From contig OX465582.1 in the NCBI GenBank assembly GCA_950022655.1, positions 90,115,801 to 90,179,800 on the forward strand: a stretch of 64,000 nucleotides of DNA. The letters run 5' to 3'. This document shows, one piece after another, positions 43,425 to 53,760 of the stretch. The notes below the pieces were generated by a model that worked only from the letters and a program-made list of their open reading frames with translations, did not search any database and had not been told where the DNA came from. The translations under genes were made by a program, and so were the position numbers. The number at the start of each line of letters is the position of its first letter. The first letter of the stretch is position 1. Source of the stretch: Alentia gelatinosa. Its lineage: Eukaryota; Annelida; Polychaeta; Phyllodocida; Polynoidae.

Positions 43425-43592
43425 GAGGGCAGGTAGTAAATCAGCGCGGTGGCTGCTGGGATTGGGCGTCCATGTCGGCGCTAAGCATGCTGGGTGTATG
43501 ACTAGCCTGCTTCAGTCACTGTCACCAAATACAGTGCCCGCCTGCCTGAATGTGTCATTGTGTATCAAAGATGTAATATCTAAGTATTTGCA
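43425..43592 (+). repeat. ~165-bp direct repeat, left copy
   Basis: It shares AGTAAATCAG, GGCTGCTGGGATTGGGCGTC, AAGCATGCTGGGTGTATGAC and TGTATCAAAGATGTAATATC with 44118-44279, with few differences. Confidence 0.85.
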
Positions 43593-43667
43593 CGCTGTTG
43601 CCCATTCTACCACTGTGCGGCCCCTGCCATTGAACGTGTGGCCTGCTCTACGGAATAGATTAATGCC

Positions 43668-44056
43668 GGGCCCCCATCTACCACGATTCTGGTCCCGATT
43701 AGCCTTAAGACGGCCTTCCCAACACCTTTCCGATTCTATCGTGAGGTCAGCCAAAATCGTGGTAGGTAGGACATATTTCTGCGATTTTGTCTACGACAGC
43801 TCACGATAGGCTGCGATTGAAAGCGCCAATTGTAGAGGTCCCGATAACTTCCAAAATGTTGGAAATTTCGTAGCCTGTCGTAGAGTATCGTAGCCTATAG
43901 GGAAGATATCGTGGTCAGCGAGTATGATTCACAGCTCTACGAATTCAAACATGTCTACGATTTGGAGCTATCGGGGACATCCCGATAGGCCATGATTTGG
44001 GCATTTCAAATCGTAGCCATTGGGAAGTATGTCGTAGACCATCGTGGTAGGTGGGA
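43668..44056. mobile_element. ~390-bp TIR element rich in TCGTAG/CTACGA
   Basis: The ends CCCATCTACCACGAT and ATCGTGGTAGGTGGG are inverted repeats. The interior contains more than ten CTACGA, TCGTAG or ATCGT(A/G)G motifs in both orientations. No coding capacity. It sits between the two ~165-bp direct repeats. Confidence 0.75.
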
Positions 44057-44117
44057 ACGTGTTGGTGTCCTTCATCGCACGGATTACTATAACCAACTGA
44101 TACATGTATGAAACTTG

Positions 44118-44400
44118 TGTAGTAAATCAGAGCAGTGGCTGCTAGGATTGGGCGTCCATGTCAGCACTAAGCATGCTGGGTGTATGACTAGCCTGCTTCA
44201 GTCAATGTCACCAAATACAATACCTGCCTGCCTGAATGTGTCATTGTGTATCAAAGACGTAATATCTAAGTATTTTTATGCATGGAGCTGATACTTTTGC
44301 TGTATCTATTGTTAATTATCTACATGATTTACTGTACCAATGAGAGAAATTGTGAAATACAAGCATATTAACAATAAATAAATTGAATGAAAAAAAATCC
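44118..44400 (+). repeat. Right direct repeat followed by a LINE-like 3' tail
   Basis: 44118-44279 is the right copy of the direct repeat. It continues into a 3'-UTR-like sequence ending AACAATAAATAAATTGAATG and A8 (to about 44396), like the 3' end of a truncated LINE. Confidence 0.6.
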
Positions 44401-44684
44401 TCATTTCGTGTTGAAATACTGTATACATGTAAATTATCTGTAGATCCTTGATGGAATTACAATAGATGCGTTTAAAACAACTTCAAAAAGTGTAGAGTTT
44501 GGAAATGATTTCCCAGCCGAATTGAGATAACCTGACATCTGCGAGTTAGTTTTGTCCTAGGCCTGAGCCGATTATGCTGGTCATGCCATATCTGTCACAT
44601 AAAATTGTGTCTGATCAAATCCTGTCTAGACAGGGCAATTATTTTCACCATCAAAACTAGTCATAGCAGAAAGGAGCAGGTTCT
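44401..44684. other. Non-coding, nothing recognised
   Basis: AT-rich spacer between the LINE-like tail and the next hairpin element. Confidence 0.4.
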
Positions 44685-45080
44685 TTATTATCAATCGTAT
44701 ACAAAGCCCCCATTGAAAATGTATGGGGACTCAGTAAACCACTACCTATTGTATAAAACCTGTCAGATACCATAACTGTGGTATACGGATTCAAACCTGT
44801 GGTATACGGCCTCAAAACCATTGTATACGGGAAAAATGGTCCCTTTTGCTATAGAGCAAAGAAATAGTTCCTGTTGTTATACCCGTCAAAATGGCAATTA
44901 ATGGGTTTGATATATTCGAAAGGATGGATAATAAATACAACAAACGATGGTTTTGTGGACAGGCGGCTCTGTAAACCACTCTCGGTTGACCTCGTAGTAC
45001 ACTTGCTAGGGCTCGTGTTTTACTATGCGTCAACCTCTCGTGGTTTACGGCCGCCTGTCCACAAAACCATCGATTATTGT
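44685..45080. mobile_element. Hairpin element, stem type C (copy 2)
   Basis: The body 44690-44937 matches 22020-22259. The base TAATAAATAC is followed by a 143-bp palindrome (44938-45080) pairing ACGATGGTTTTGTGGACAGG with its complement. The apex TTACTATGCGTCAAC is a variant of ATTACTACGCGTCAAC. Confidence 0.85.
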
Positions 45081-45154
45081 CTATATATATAACCATGACC
45101 GGAGGAACCTTGGAGATTACCTATGTCTAATTTCGGCGTGTGAGGTTGGTAGAC

Positions 45155-45437
45155 TATCAAGAGACGTCACGAGTTTGAGTCTGAGTTTAATTATGCCACG
45201 CATTTTGTTGGCTCTGTAATTTCACGAGTCGAAGACGAGTGACATTACGGAGCCAACAAAATGCGTGGCATAAATAAACTCAAACTCAAACGAGTGGCGT
45301 CTAGATTTTATCCTACCCCGTTTCCATATTTTGTCAGTATCAGAAAGTAGTGGCATAAACGACACTTTATGTCACGCCCTTGAAATAAACAAATCCCATG
45401 TTAAGCCTATGGCGTTTTTTATTAGGGGTAGGGTAAA
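45155..45437. mobile_element. Composite hairpin element (copy P11) with TTATCCTACCC module
   Basis: The palindrome 45163-45303 is 141 bp and very regular. Arms include TATGCCACGCATTTTGTTGG and the complement CCAACAAAATGCGTGGCATA. The apex is TCACGAGTCGAAGACGAGTG. The module 45304-45437 runs from TTTATCCTACCCC to AGGGGTAGGGTAAA. Confidence 0.88.
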
Positions 45438-45479
45438 GGTGTCTATGCAATTAGACAACAGTCAACAACCTAAGCAGGT

Positions 45480-45815
45480 CATCGCGGAAGTGCATGTATT
45501 GGCTGTAAAATGACTTGTTTTCATATGTATACGCCCATATTTCACGCCAGCGTATGAGGCGTGTACAAGACTGTTTCTTTTTTTTATATGGACGTGTCTT
45601 GGCTGTATTTCACAAGAGGCGTATAAGAGAGGAAATATCCTCTGTGCAACATGTATACCCCAGTCGTATACATGTTATATACGTTTGGAGTATATATGTA
45701 TACTGACAAAAAAAAGAAAAAGAGCCGTGACCCGCCGTCCCCGCACCCGCCCCCTCCCCTACGCCTTTATACGCCGGGCGTATGAATATGTAAAATCGTG
45801 GTTTTCGTGCAGTAT
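45480..45815. mobile_element. CACTGCACGAA TIR element, 5'-truncated copy
   Basis: From CATCGCGGAAGTGCATGTAT to GTTTTCGTGCAGT it matches 15605-15990. The left terminal repeat is missing. Confidence 0.75.
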
Positions 45816-46275
45816 AGAGAATAAGGTCGAGTAGCCGTGCACAAAACCACTCGAACACAAAACCAGTCTTTATTGTAACCACTATCGACCTAAATGAGTG
45901 ATAACAAGTCTAATGCAATAACAAAGTTTCTGCAAGACATTTAGTTCCAGACACCACAGCACTGTCAAGTGTGGCAATAATTCGGTGTAGACTCACACCA
46001 ATAAAAAAGTTCGCCATTTCTCTGTGATTTTAGCATGCAACGTGTGTTATGACAGTGATTTCTGATGGCAAATGAAATTATCATGACTGATTCTAAATGA
46101 TAAATATTGAATGAACATTGAAGAAACTTATTTCAAAGTACATAATGAATTGACCACATTATAAATGGGACTTTTTTCCTGGAATCTACTCCAAGAGATT
46201 CTGACGTGCCAGAATTCCAGGGTAGCTCTTTCCAGGTGCCCTATACATTTCCTATGGTGACTCTAGAACAGGTAG
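45816..46275. other. Non-coding, nothing recognised
   Basis: No repeats or genes are evident. Confidence 0.4.
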
Positions 46276-46640
46276 ATGAATACACAATATTACCATGATT
46301 TCGATCTGAGTGGCTATGTAATACTCCTCGCTATCGCTCAGAGTTTTACTACGCGTCAACTCCACGGAGAATACGGCCACACAGATCGATATCATTGTAA
46401 TGTTGTATTTATTACTCACTTTTTCAGTAACTATTAGGAACAAATTATTCTAAATGATTGAAAATTCGACCCAAGCGCCATGCATTGTTTATATATATAT
46501 TAGTTCTTATAATGCCCATCAGGTGGCCCAACAAACCGTATTCTCCTAGGAGATTCCGGAGGTCCCTATTCTACTCAGTAGCGATCTGTAAGCTCCATAG
46601 GCTTAGTATGGAGACTCTGTGTTAGGTGGTAATAATACAA
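46276..46640. mobile_element. Hairpin element, stem type A (copy 2)
   Basis: The palindrome 46283-46407 has the same arms as 4509-4659. The apex TTTTACTACGCGTCAACTCC lies in the opposite orientation to copy 1. The body to 46640 matches 4690-4880. Confidence 0.82.
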
Positions 46641-46689
46641 CATCTGATAATAGTTGTTGTCCCCCGACTACAGTGGCGCTATCTTACAA

Positions 46690-47523
46690 CTTAGAACTGA
46701 TAGCAGAACTAGCAGTGGCTCTGTGCCCTCTAGTCTAGCTCTGATACCCAATCACCTTACACCTGTCTAACTGCCAGCTGTTGGCAGAACTAGCAATGGC
46801 TCTGTGCCCTCTAGTCTAGCTGTGATACCCAATCACCTTACACCTGTCTAACTGCCAGCTGTTGGCAGAACTAGCAGTGGATCTGTGGCCTCTAGTCTAG
46901 CTCTGATACCCAATCACCTTACACCTGTCTAACTGCCAGCTGTTGGCAGAACTAGCAGTGGCTTTGTGCCCTCTAGTGTAGCTCTGATACCCAATCACCT
47001 TACACCTGTCTAACTGCCAGCTGTTGGCAGAACTAGCAGTGGCTCTGTGCCCTCTAGTCTAGCTCTGATACCCAATCACCTTACACCTGTCTAACTGCCA
47101 GCTGTAGGCAGAACTAGCAGTGGCTCTGTGCCCTCTAGTCTAGCTCTGATACCCAATCACCTTACATACACCTGTCTAACTGCCAGCTGTTGGCAGAACT
47201 AGCAGTGGCTCTGTGCCCTCTAGTCTACCTCTGATACCCAATCACCTTACATACACCTGTCTAACTGCCAGCTGTTGGCAAAACTAGCAGTGGCTCTGTG
47301 CCCTCTAGTCTAGCTCTGATACCCAATCACCTTACACCTGTCTAACTGCCAGCTGTTGGCAGAACTAGCAGTGGCTCTGTGCCCTCTAGTGTAGCTCTGA
47401 TACCCAATCACCTTACACCTGTCTAACTGCCAGTTGTTGGCAGAACTAGCAGTGGCTCTGTGCCCTCTAGTCTAGCTCTGATACCCAATCACCTTACACC
47501 TGTTTAACTGCCAGCTGTTGGCC
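46690..47523. repeat. 81-bp tandem array, about ten units
   Basis: The unit contains TTGGCAGAACTAGCAGTGGC, CCCTCTAGTCTAGCTCTGAT and CACCTTACACCTGTCTAACT. Starts at 46781, 46862 and 46943 give an 81-bp period. Two units carry a 4-bp expansion (TTACATACACC). Units are highly homogeneous, so amplification is recent. Confidence 0.97.
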
Positions 47524-47734
47524 TCACTATGAGGTGGTGCTGACACCGAATTGTAATTGATTTTGTGTGAGGAGGAGAGATGCATTATACATGGAGGACA
47601 TAACGGAGGCTAAACGCGACCATCTCGACCTAGGTGCCTGGTGCAGGGACATTATTAACACCTGAATGAGAAACCACCGTATCGATACTGTTTTATTATC
47701 CACCGATTACCGAGGCGCCATACTAAACCTATAG
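47524..47734. other. Spacer between two arrays
   Basis: Unique sequence with no recognised features. Confidence 0.4.
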
Positions 47735-48535
47735 GGAGTGTGTAATTCACAGGGCGGAGATTACGGAGTCTCTATACTAAACCTATAGGGAGTGTGTATT
47801 TCACAGGGTGGAGATTACGGAGTCTCCATACAAAACCTATAGGGACTGTGTAATTCTCAGGGCGGAGATTGCGGAATCTCCATACTAAACCTAAAGGTTA
47901 TGTGTAATTCACCAGGCAGAGATTATGGAGTCTCCATACTAAACCTAAAGGGACTGTGTAATTCACAGGGTGGAGATTACAGAGTTGCCATACTATACCT
48001 ATAGTGACTGTATAATTTACAGGGTGGAGATTACAGAGTCTCCATACTAAACCTATAGGGACTGTGTAATTCACCGGGCAGAGATTACAGTCTCCATACT
48101 AAACCTATAGGGACTGGAATTCACTGGGCAGAGGTTATGGAGTCCCCATACTTAACCTATAGGGACTGTGTAATTCACCGGGCAGAGATTACAGCCTCCA
48201 TACTAAACTTACAGGGACTGTGTAATTCACAGGGTGGAGATTACAGAGTCTCCATACTATACCTATAGGGACTGCGTAATTCACTGGGCAGAAATTACAG
48301 AGTCTCTATACTAAACCTATAGGGACTGTGTGATTCACTGGGTGGAGATTACAGACTATATACGAAACCTATTGGGACTGTGTAATTTGCCGGGCAGAGG
48401 TTACAGGCTCCATACTAAACCTATAGTGACTGTGTAATTCATGGAATGGGTGCTATGGGGTCTCTACTTAATCTATAGGGACTGTGTCATTCATATGGTG
48501 GAGATTACAGTCTCCATACTAAATCTATAGGGAGT
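47735..48535. repeat. 54-bp tandem array, about fifteen units
   Basis: The unit contains GGAGATTACGGAGTCTCCAT, ACTAAACCTATAGGGACTGT and GTAATTCACAGGG. TTACGG recurs 54 bp apart at 47761 and 47815. Units are more diverged than in the 81-bp array. GGAGATTACGGAGTCTCC is itself an imperfect palindrome. Confidence 0.95.
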
Positions 48536-49310
48536 GTGGGCAGAGAGTAGGGTTGTTCTTACAAATTCTTACAGATTGTGGAGATAATGCGGGAAAAGTA
48601 CAAGTTTGGCGATTACACTATCCATTGTAAATTCAAGAATCGTTGACTATAATTGTTTAGTGCTAATGCCAGGTGTGTTGTGTCTAGCTGAGGTAGGTCA
48701 CAGCATACTAGAAGGGTAGACCTATTAACAGGTAAGAAGGAAGTGGGAAATCTATAACTCGTCTAAGGTGGTACTCCGGCCTTAGTGCTTGTCTAGAGTA
48801 TTGTCATTTATACTCTAATGTTTCAGAAGCATCCATATCTAACTTCATATCTGATGCTACTTATCACCGTCTATTGAGCTCATCATATATATTTTTTCTT
48901 TAAAACAAGTTATCATTCAAGAAAAAAGACTAGATACAGTATTTATCCAGGAATGTTTTTTCAATGCTATATAACTAACATTCTATATAACTATGCACCA
49001 CAGTCGCTGACTAAGTACCTAACCTGCCCAATTGGAAGCCAGCAAACAGGGTCACATGTTTGGCACACTCTTCACCTCAAGGATACTTGAGTCCCAAGGT
49101 GAGTGTTCATAGGGACTTTGTCTGAGACTTTATATGTACCATGGGGCGTCCTTCAGTGTGACTCCAATTCACCATGCTTCCTTCAGACTGGGAAATGCAA
49201 AGAAATTCCCATTGCTGTGAGATTTTGATACCAAAGGAGAATTGTCTGAAACTAGGGGAAGTGTGTACACCCGTCTCAGGTACATTAGTCTCTACATATG
49301 AATCTTGCTT
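48536..49310. other. Non-coding; dispersed repeat fragment at the right
   Basis: 48990-49265 resembles the region at 16300-16550 (GGCCAGC, GGAGAATTGTCTGA). I see no gene. Confidence 0.4.
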
Positions 49311-49516
49311 GAAGTCGGATTCACACGATGGGATTCATGTACCTTATAGCGTGTTTGTCTGAGACAAATCCTGCCCAAGATTCTGTACTGGAAAACAATT
49401 TTGTCGTCTAAATTGTAAGGTTCCATTTCCTTGAGACATGTTTTTTTCCTCACAGAATCTCATGAGATTTTGAACCCTGTGAGGTACATGAATGGCACCG
49501 TGTGAATCCCGCTTAG
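49311..49516. mobile_element. CACACGGT-type TIR element (copy)
   Basis: The ends are GGATTCACACGATGGGATTC and ATGGCACCGTGTGAATCCC. The interior has AAGGTTCCATTTCC and AATCTCATGAGATTTTGAAC. It abuts the 57-bp array, whose unit reuses GTGTGAATCCC. Confidence 0.7.
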
Positions 49517-50356
49517 ACTAGGGGAAAGATGTGAAGTACACCCATCTCAGGTACATTAGTCTCTGTTTATGAATCCTGCTTTAGACATGGGGAAAGGTGT
49601 GAAGTACACCCGCCTCAGTACATTATTCTCTACATGTGAATCCCACTTTAAAGTAGGGGAAAGGTGTGAAGTATACCCGTCTCAGGTACATAAGTCTCTA
49701 CATGTGAATCCCAGTTAAAGCTGTGAAGTACACCCATCCCAGGTACATTAGTCTCTATATGCGAATCCAGCTTAAAGTTGAGAAGTACACCTGTCTCAGG
49801 TACATCAGTCTTTACGTGTGAATCCCAGTTAAAGCTGTGAAGTACACACGTCTCAGGTACATTAGTCTTTACGTGTGAATCCCGCTTAAAGCTGTGAAGT
49901 ACACCCGTCTCAGGTACATCAGTCTTTAAGTGTGAATCCTAGTTAAAGCTGTGAAGTACACACATCTCAGGTACATTAGTCTGTACGTGTTAATCCAGCT
50001 TAAAGTTGAGAAGTACGCCCGTCTCAGGCACATTAGTCTGTATGTGTGAATCCCAGTTAAAGCTGTGAAGTACACCCATCTCAGGTACATTAGTCTCTGT
50101 TTATGAATCGTGCTTTAGACATGGGGAAAGCTGTGAAGTACACCCGTCTCAGGTACATTAGTCTTTACGTGTGAATCCCAGTTAAAGCTGTGAAGTACAC
50201 CCGTCTCAGGTACATCAGTCTCTACATGTGAATCCCAGTTAAAGCTGTGAAGTACACTCGTCTCAGGTACATTAGTCTTTACATGTGAATCCCGCTTAAA
50301 GCTGTGAAGTACACACGTCTCAGGTACATCAGTCTCTACGTGTGAATCCCGCTTTA
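49517..50356. repeat. 57-bp tandem array, about fourteen units
   Basis: The unit contains GTGTGAATCCCAGTTAAAGC, TGTGAAGTACACCCGTCTCA and GGTACATTAGTCT. The period is 57 bp (49821 to 49878). Fifty-seven is 19 codons, so a minus-strand frame (50504-50115) stays open with a repeated DSHV-DVPET-VLHSF peptide. Confidence 0.95.
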
Positions 50357-51059
50357 GACTATAATAACACACTGGGAGATCCCCGGCCTTGGCGAGCCCG
50401 CCTTTATTGATTGCTGAACGGTCTTGCTGGGTTTGCTGATTGTGACTACGCGGTCTGGACTGGAATCCCACACGCCCTGCCCCAGCTGTCTGATACCGCC
50501 ACACGTTAGGTTGTCAGCGATCTGACGTTCGCAGGGACAGAATACTGCAGATTCACACCACACAAAGGCCTATACTGATACCAGAGGAAGAGACAAGCCA
50601 TTGTGGTTTTCTCATCGAAAGCAAATCATGGATAAATAATCCAAATTCTAGAGTCCCAAACAGAAAAGCTACCCGCGATATCCAACTCCAAAGAAGGGAT
50701 AGTTGACAGGAATAAAATTTGCAAGTCTGAGGTCACTATGGGAAATTTGCCTCTGAGGGGAGAAATATTTTCTCTAGTGTGACACGATCCCAGGGTAGTG
50801 GCAGTATGATGTCTAGACTGGGCACAGCGTAGTCTGTACGCGGTTAGTTCCTGCAGGACTTTAAGCCTAACAAAATGGGACAATTTAAGAATAGTACGCT
50901 GGGCAAACGTATTAGTTAAGAACTGCACCGAGATCCATAGCCACTGACAATACGCCATGGGTTTTAGTTGCGGTGTAATCTCAAGGCGAGTGAGATTATG
51001 TAGCAAACCAAAATGAATGGCATATTATCATTGGCTATGGGCCGAGTGTGGTTCATGTG
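50357..51059. other. Low-copy non-coding DNA
   Basis: 50357-50620 is relatively GC-rich and unique. I recognise no gene or element. Confidence 0.35.
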
Positions 51060-51204
51060 TTATTTCACCCCTATACCACTGACTAATTGGATAAAATGTG
51101 TAACATCATCCCCCATTGAGTATTTTTCTACAATACTCCATGAGCGTTGAGTACATGTTCGCAATGCTAAGACTATGGGGAGAAAATACCTGGGGTGAGA
51201 TAAA
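51060..51204. mobile_element. TTATCTCACCCC-bounded module (copy)
   Basis: It starts TTATTTCACCCC and ends CCTGGGGTGAGATAA. The interior has CATCCCCCATTGAGTATTTT, shared with 29450-29560 and 56819-56953. Confidence 0.7.
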
Positions 51205-51369
51205 GGCCCTTATGCCAAATTGCTTGCCTAAAATGACTCTGACTATTGTGAACGAGAAGTAGAGTTTTGATGGTAAACACATCCATACAGATGATTCAGG
51301 GCCGGGGTTGAAATGGGAATTTGATTCAGGAGAATACTCCAGGATGTTTCTGAGAAGGGCGGGTATCTC

Positions 51370-51605
51370 CGTAACGCTACCGGGCCGGGCGGCGGGCGGG
51401 GCCGGGCAGCGGGCGGGGCGGGCCGGCGGAGAGGCGGGGCGAGCGGGGAGCGGGCTGCTCATCGATCTGCTCACCGGCGCCCCGGCGAGCTGCTCGGGCG
51501 GGGCCGCGGACCGGAGACCGGGACCGGGACGGGGGGAGACGGGAGCGGAGGCGGCGGGCTCCCGGCCTCAGCCCGCCGCCCGCCCCGCCCCGCACTCCCC
51601 CGTAC
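51370..51605. promoter_or_regulatory. CpG-rich block with GC boxes
   Basis: Very high GC and CpG density with repeated GGGCGGGGC-type GC boxes near its left and GCCCCGCCCC at its right end, between AT-rich flanks. It could be a CpG-island promoter or simply a GC-rich minisatellite. No adjacent exon is recognised. Confidence 0.35.
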
Positions 51606-52149
51606 TCGAGTATGGGAAGTGTAACGCAGTATTCCAGTTTATACTTTACTGCATTACCTCAGATTGGTGATACTTACTGCATGACTACAGTTTATATGGT
51701 ACTGCATTACACCACGTTAAATGGTACTTACTGCATTACTACAGTTAATGTGGTAGGCCTACCTTCTGCATTACATGACCTTACATAGTAGGCATAATTA
51801 CTGCATTATGTCAGCTTATATTGTACGTGCCGGCGAGTTCAGAACGAATTTCTCCGAAACAACGAGTAAATCTACCCCGTACTGGCACCATCACTATGGT
51901 TTCACATATTACATAATATAGTCTTATATGGTACTGCATTACATCAGCTTATATGGCACTCATGTCTCTGCTAAAATAGGTGGATTATTTTAGACAGTTT
52001 GCGTTTTAAAAGGTGTCTAAAGTAATACAAGATCCTTTTACCTGCAAATCTGTTGTTGCCTTATAATTGTCAATTAATTGTCAAATTGATGTGTAATTCT
52101 GAGGAATGTAAAACAGACTCTGGTTCTTACTGCTTTACATCATCTTACA
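51606..52149. other. AT-rich DNA; half of a type-D hairpin
   Basis: 51606-51830 has diverged TTACTGCATTAC units, precursors of the 29-bp array. 51846-51915 (TTTCTCCGAAACAACGAGTA, ACCATCACTATGGTTTCACA) matches one half of the hairpin at 59157-59285. Confidence 0.6.
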
Positions 52150-52445
52150 TTGTAGTTACTGCATTAACTGAGTATATATGGTACCTACTGCATTATGTTG
52201 GCTTATATGGTACTTACTACATTATGTTGGCTTATATGGTACTTACTGCATTAACTGAGTATATATGGTACTTACTGCATTATGTTGGCTTATATGGTAC
52301 TTACTACATTATGTTGGCTTATATGGTACTTACTACATTATGTTGGCTTATATGGTACTAACTGCATTATGTTGGCTTATATGGTACTTACTACATTATG
52401 TTGGCTTATATGGTACTTACTACATTATGTTGGCTTATAGGGTAC
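52150..52445. repeat. 29-bp tandem array
   Basis: About ten units of GGCTTATATGGTACTTACTA plus CATTATGTT. The period is 29 bp (52287, 52316). The LAYMVLT-type peptide frames are artefacts. Confidence 0.95.
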
Positions 52446-52719
52446 TTACTGTATTACTACAAATCATATGGAACTGACTTCATCTCAATGAATGTTGCTC
52501 AATCAATATCGTCCTCATTTCAAATTGTATATACTGAAAATAGAACCACGGAAAAGAGGAAAATTGCTGTCATGGATGAATGACTCAGGTTTAAGTGATC
52601 TATCATTATTTACAGCACCTCCACAAGTCCAGTGTTGAATCAACTGTGTACATCATGAGCGAGGTTTCCAGGTATTATTTACCAGAAATAGTATAATGCT
52701 ATGTTGAAACTCCCCCATT
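52446..52719. other. Non-coding spacer
   Basis: No recognised features. Confidence 0.4.
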
Positions 52720-53545
52720 ACTGCACAGCTCCGAGCAGCTCCGAGCAGCTCTGATCTGCCCTGAGCAGTTCTGGGCAGGGCCGAGCTGGGGCCTTGAGCT
52801 TTCAGCAGTGTCAAGCAGCTCTGAGCAGTTCTGGGCAGGTCTGATCAGTTCCGATCTGCTCTAAAGAGCAGCCCCTAGTGGGGCCGAGCAGCTCTGATTA
52901 TTTCCGAGCAAATCCGAGCTGATCCAAGCTGTTTTGAGCAGCTCCGAGCAGCTTCATGTAGGACTAGGTAGCTCTGATTATTTCCCTTATCTCCAATTAT
53001 CTCCGAGCAAATCCGAGCGCCGCCCAGCAGATTCTAGCGGCTCCGATTATCGCCGAGCAGATCCGAGTAGCTCCGAGCGGTTCCGAGTAGCTTCGAGCGG
53101 CTCCCAGCAGATCCGAACGGTTCCCAGCAGATCAGAGCGGCTACGGGCAGCTTTAATTATCTCTGATTATCTCCGATTATCTTCGAGCAGATCCGAGCGG
53201 CTCCGAGCAGATCCGAGCCACTCCGAGCAGGTCCGAGAAGCTTCGACCACGGCCGAGCAGCTCTGGCTATCTCCGAGCAGATCCGAACAGATCTGAGCCA
53301 ATCCGAGCAACTCCGAGCACCTCCGAGCAGGGCTGAGCAGCTCAGATTATCTTCGATTATCCGCGAGCAGCTCCGAGCCAAACCGAGCACCTCCGAGCAC
53401 CTCCGAGCAGCTCTGATTATCTCCGATTATCCCCGAGTAGATCCGAGCGTCTCCGAGGAGATCTGAGCTACTCCGAACGGCTCCAAGCGTCTCTCATTTA
53501 TCTTCGATTATCTCCGAACAAATCCGAGCTGCTCCGAGCTGCTCC
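52720..53545. repeat. Short-unit CTCCGAGCAG / ATTATCTCCG repeat
   Basis: About 80 degenerate units of roughly 10 bp, alternating CTCCGAGCAGATCCGAGCGG-type and TCTGATTATCTCCGATTATC-type blocks. Confidence 0.92.
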
Positions 53546-53760
53546 GAGTGGCTCCAGTCAGCTCCACTGGTGACGGGCTGGAGGCCGGGAAGGGCCGCCA
53601 ACCCCTGCCAGGAAATAGCATCTGGACGGCGAGGCTATGAGCACGCGAGCGGCGGGGAAATAACACCTCATGTCTCACGTGTTTAGGCCCGGAAATAAGG
53701 CGGGCCAGCCTAGACGCCATGAGGAAATTAGGCGCCGATTTCCTGCGAATTTACTCCTGA
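53546..53760. other. Unique GC-rich block
   Basis: It contains three GGAAAT(A/T)A motifs (GCGGGGAAATAACACC, GGAAATAAGGCGG, GGAAATTAGGCGCC) and a CACGTG at 53677-53682. Possibly regulatory; no gene is seen. Confidence 0.3.

Noticed and set aside
43348..43809. 153-residue open frame
   Set aside because: It spans a direct repeat and a TIR element, and the second copy of the direct repeat does not keep it.
43425..44279. LTR retrotransposon with 165-bp LTRs
   Set aside because: No TG...CA ends, primer-binding site, polypurine tract or coding domain between the direct repeats.
46690..48535. CRISPR-like regular repeats
   Set aside because: Units are contiguous tandem repeats without unique spacers, and the genome is eukaryotic.
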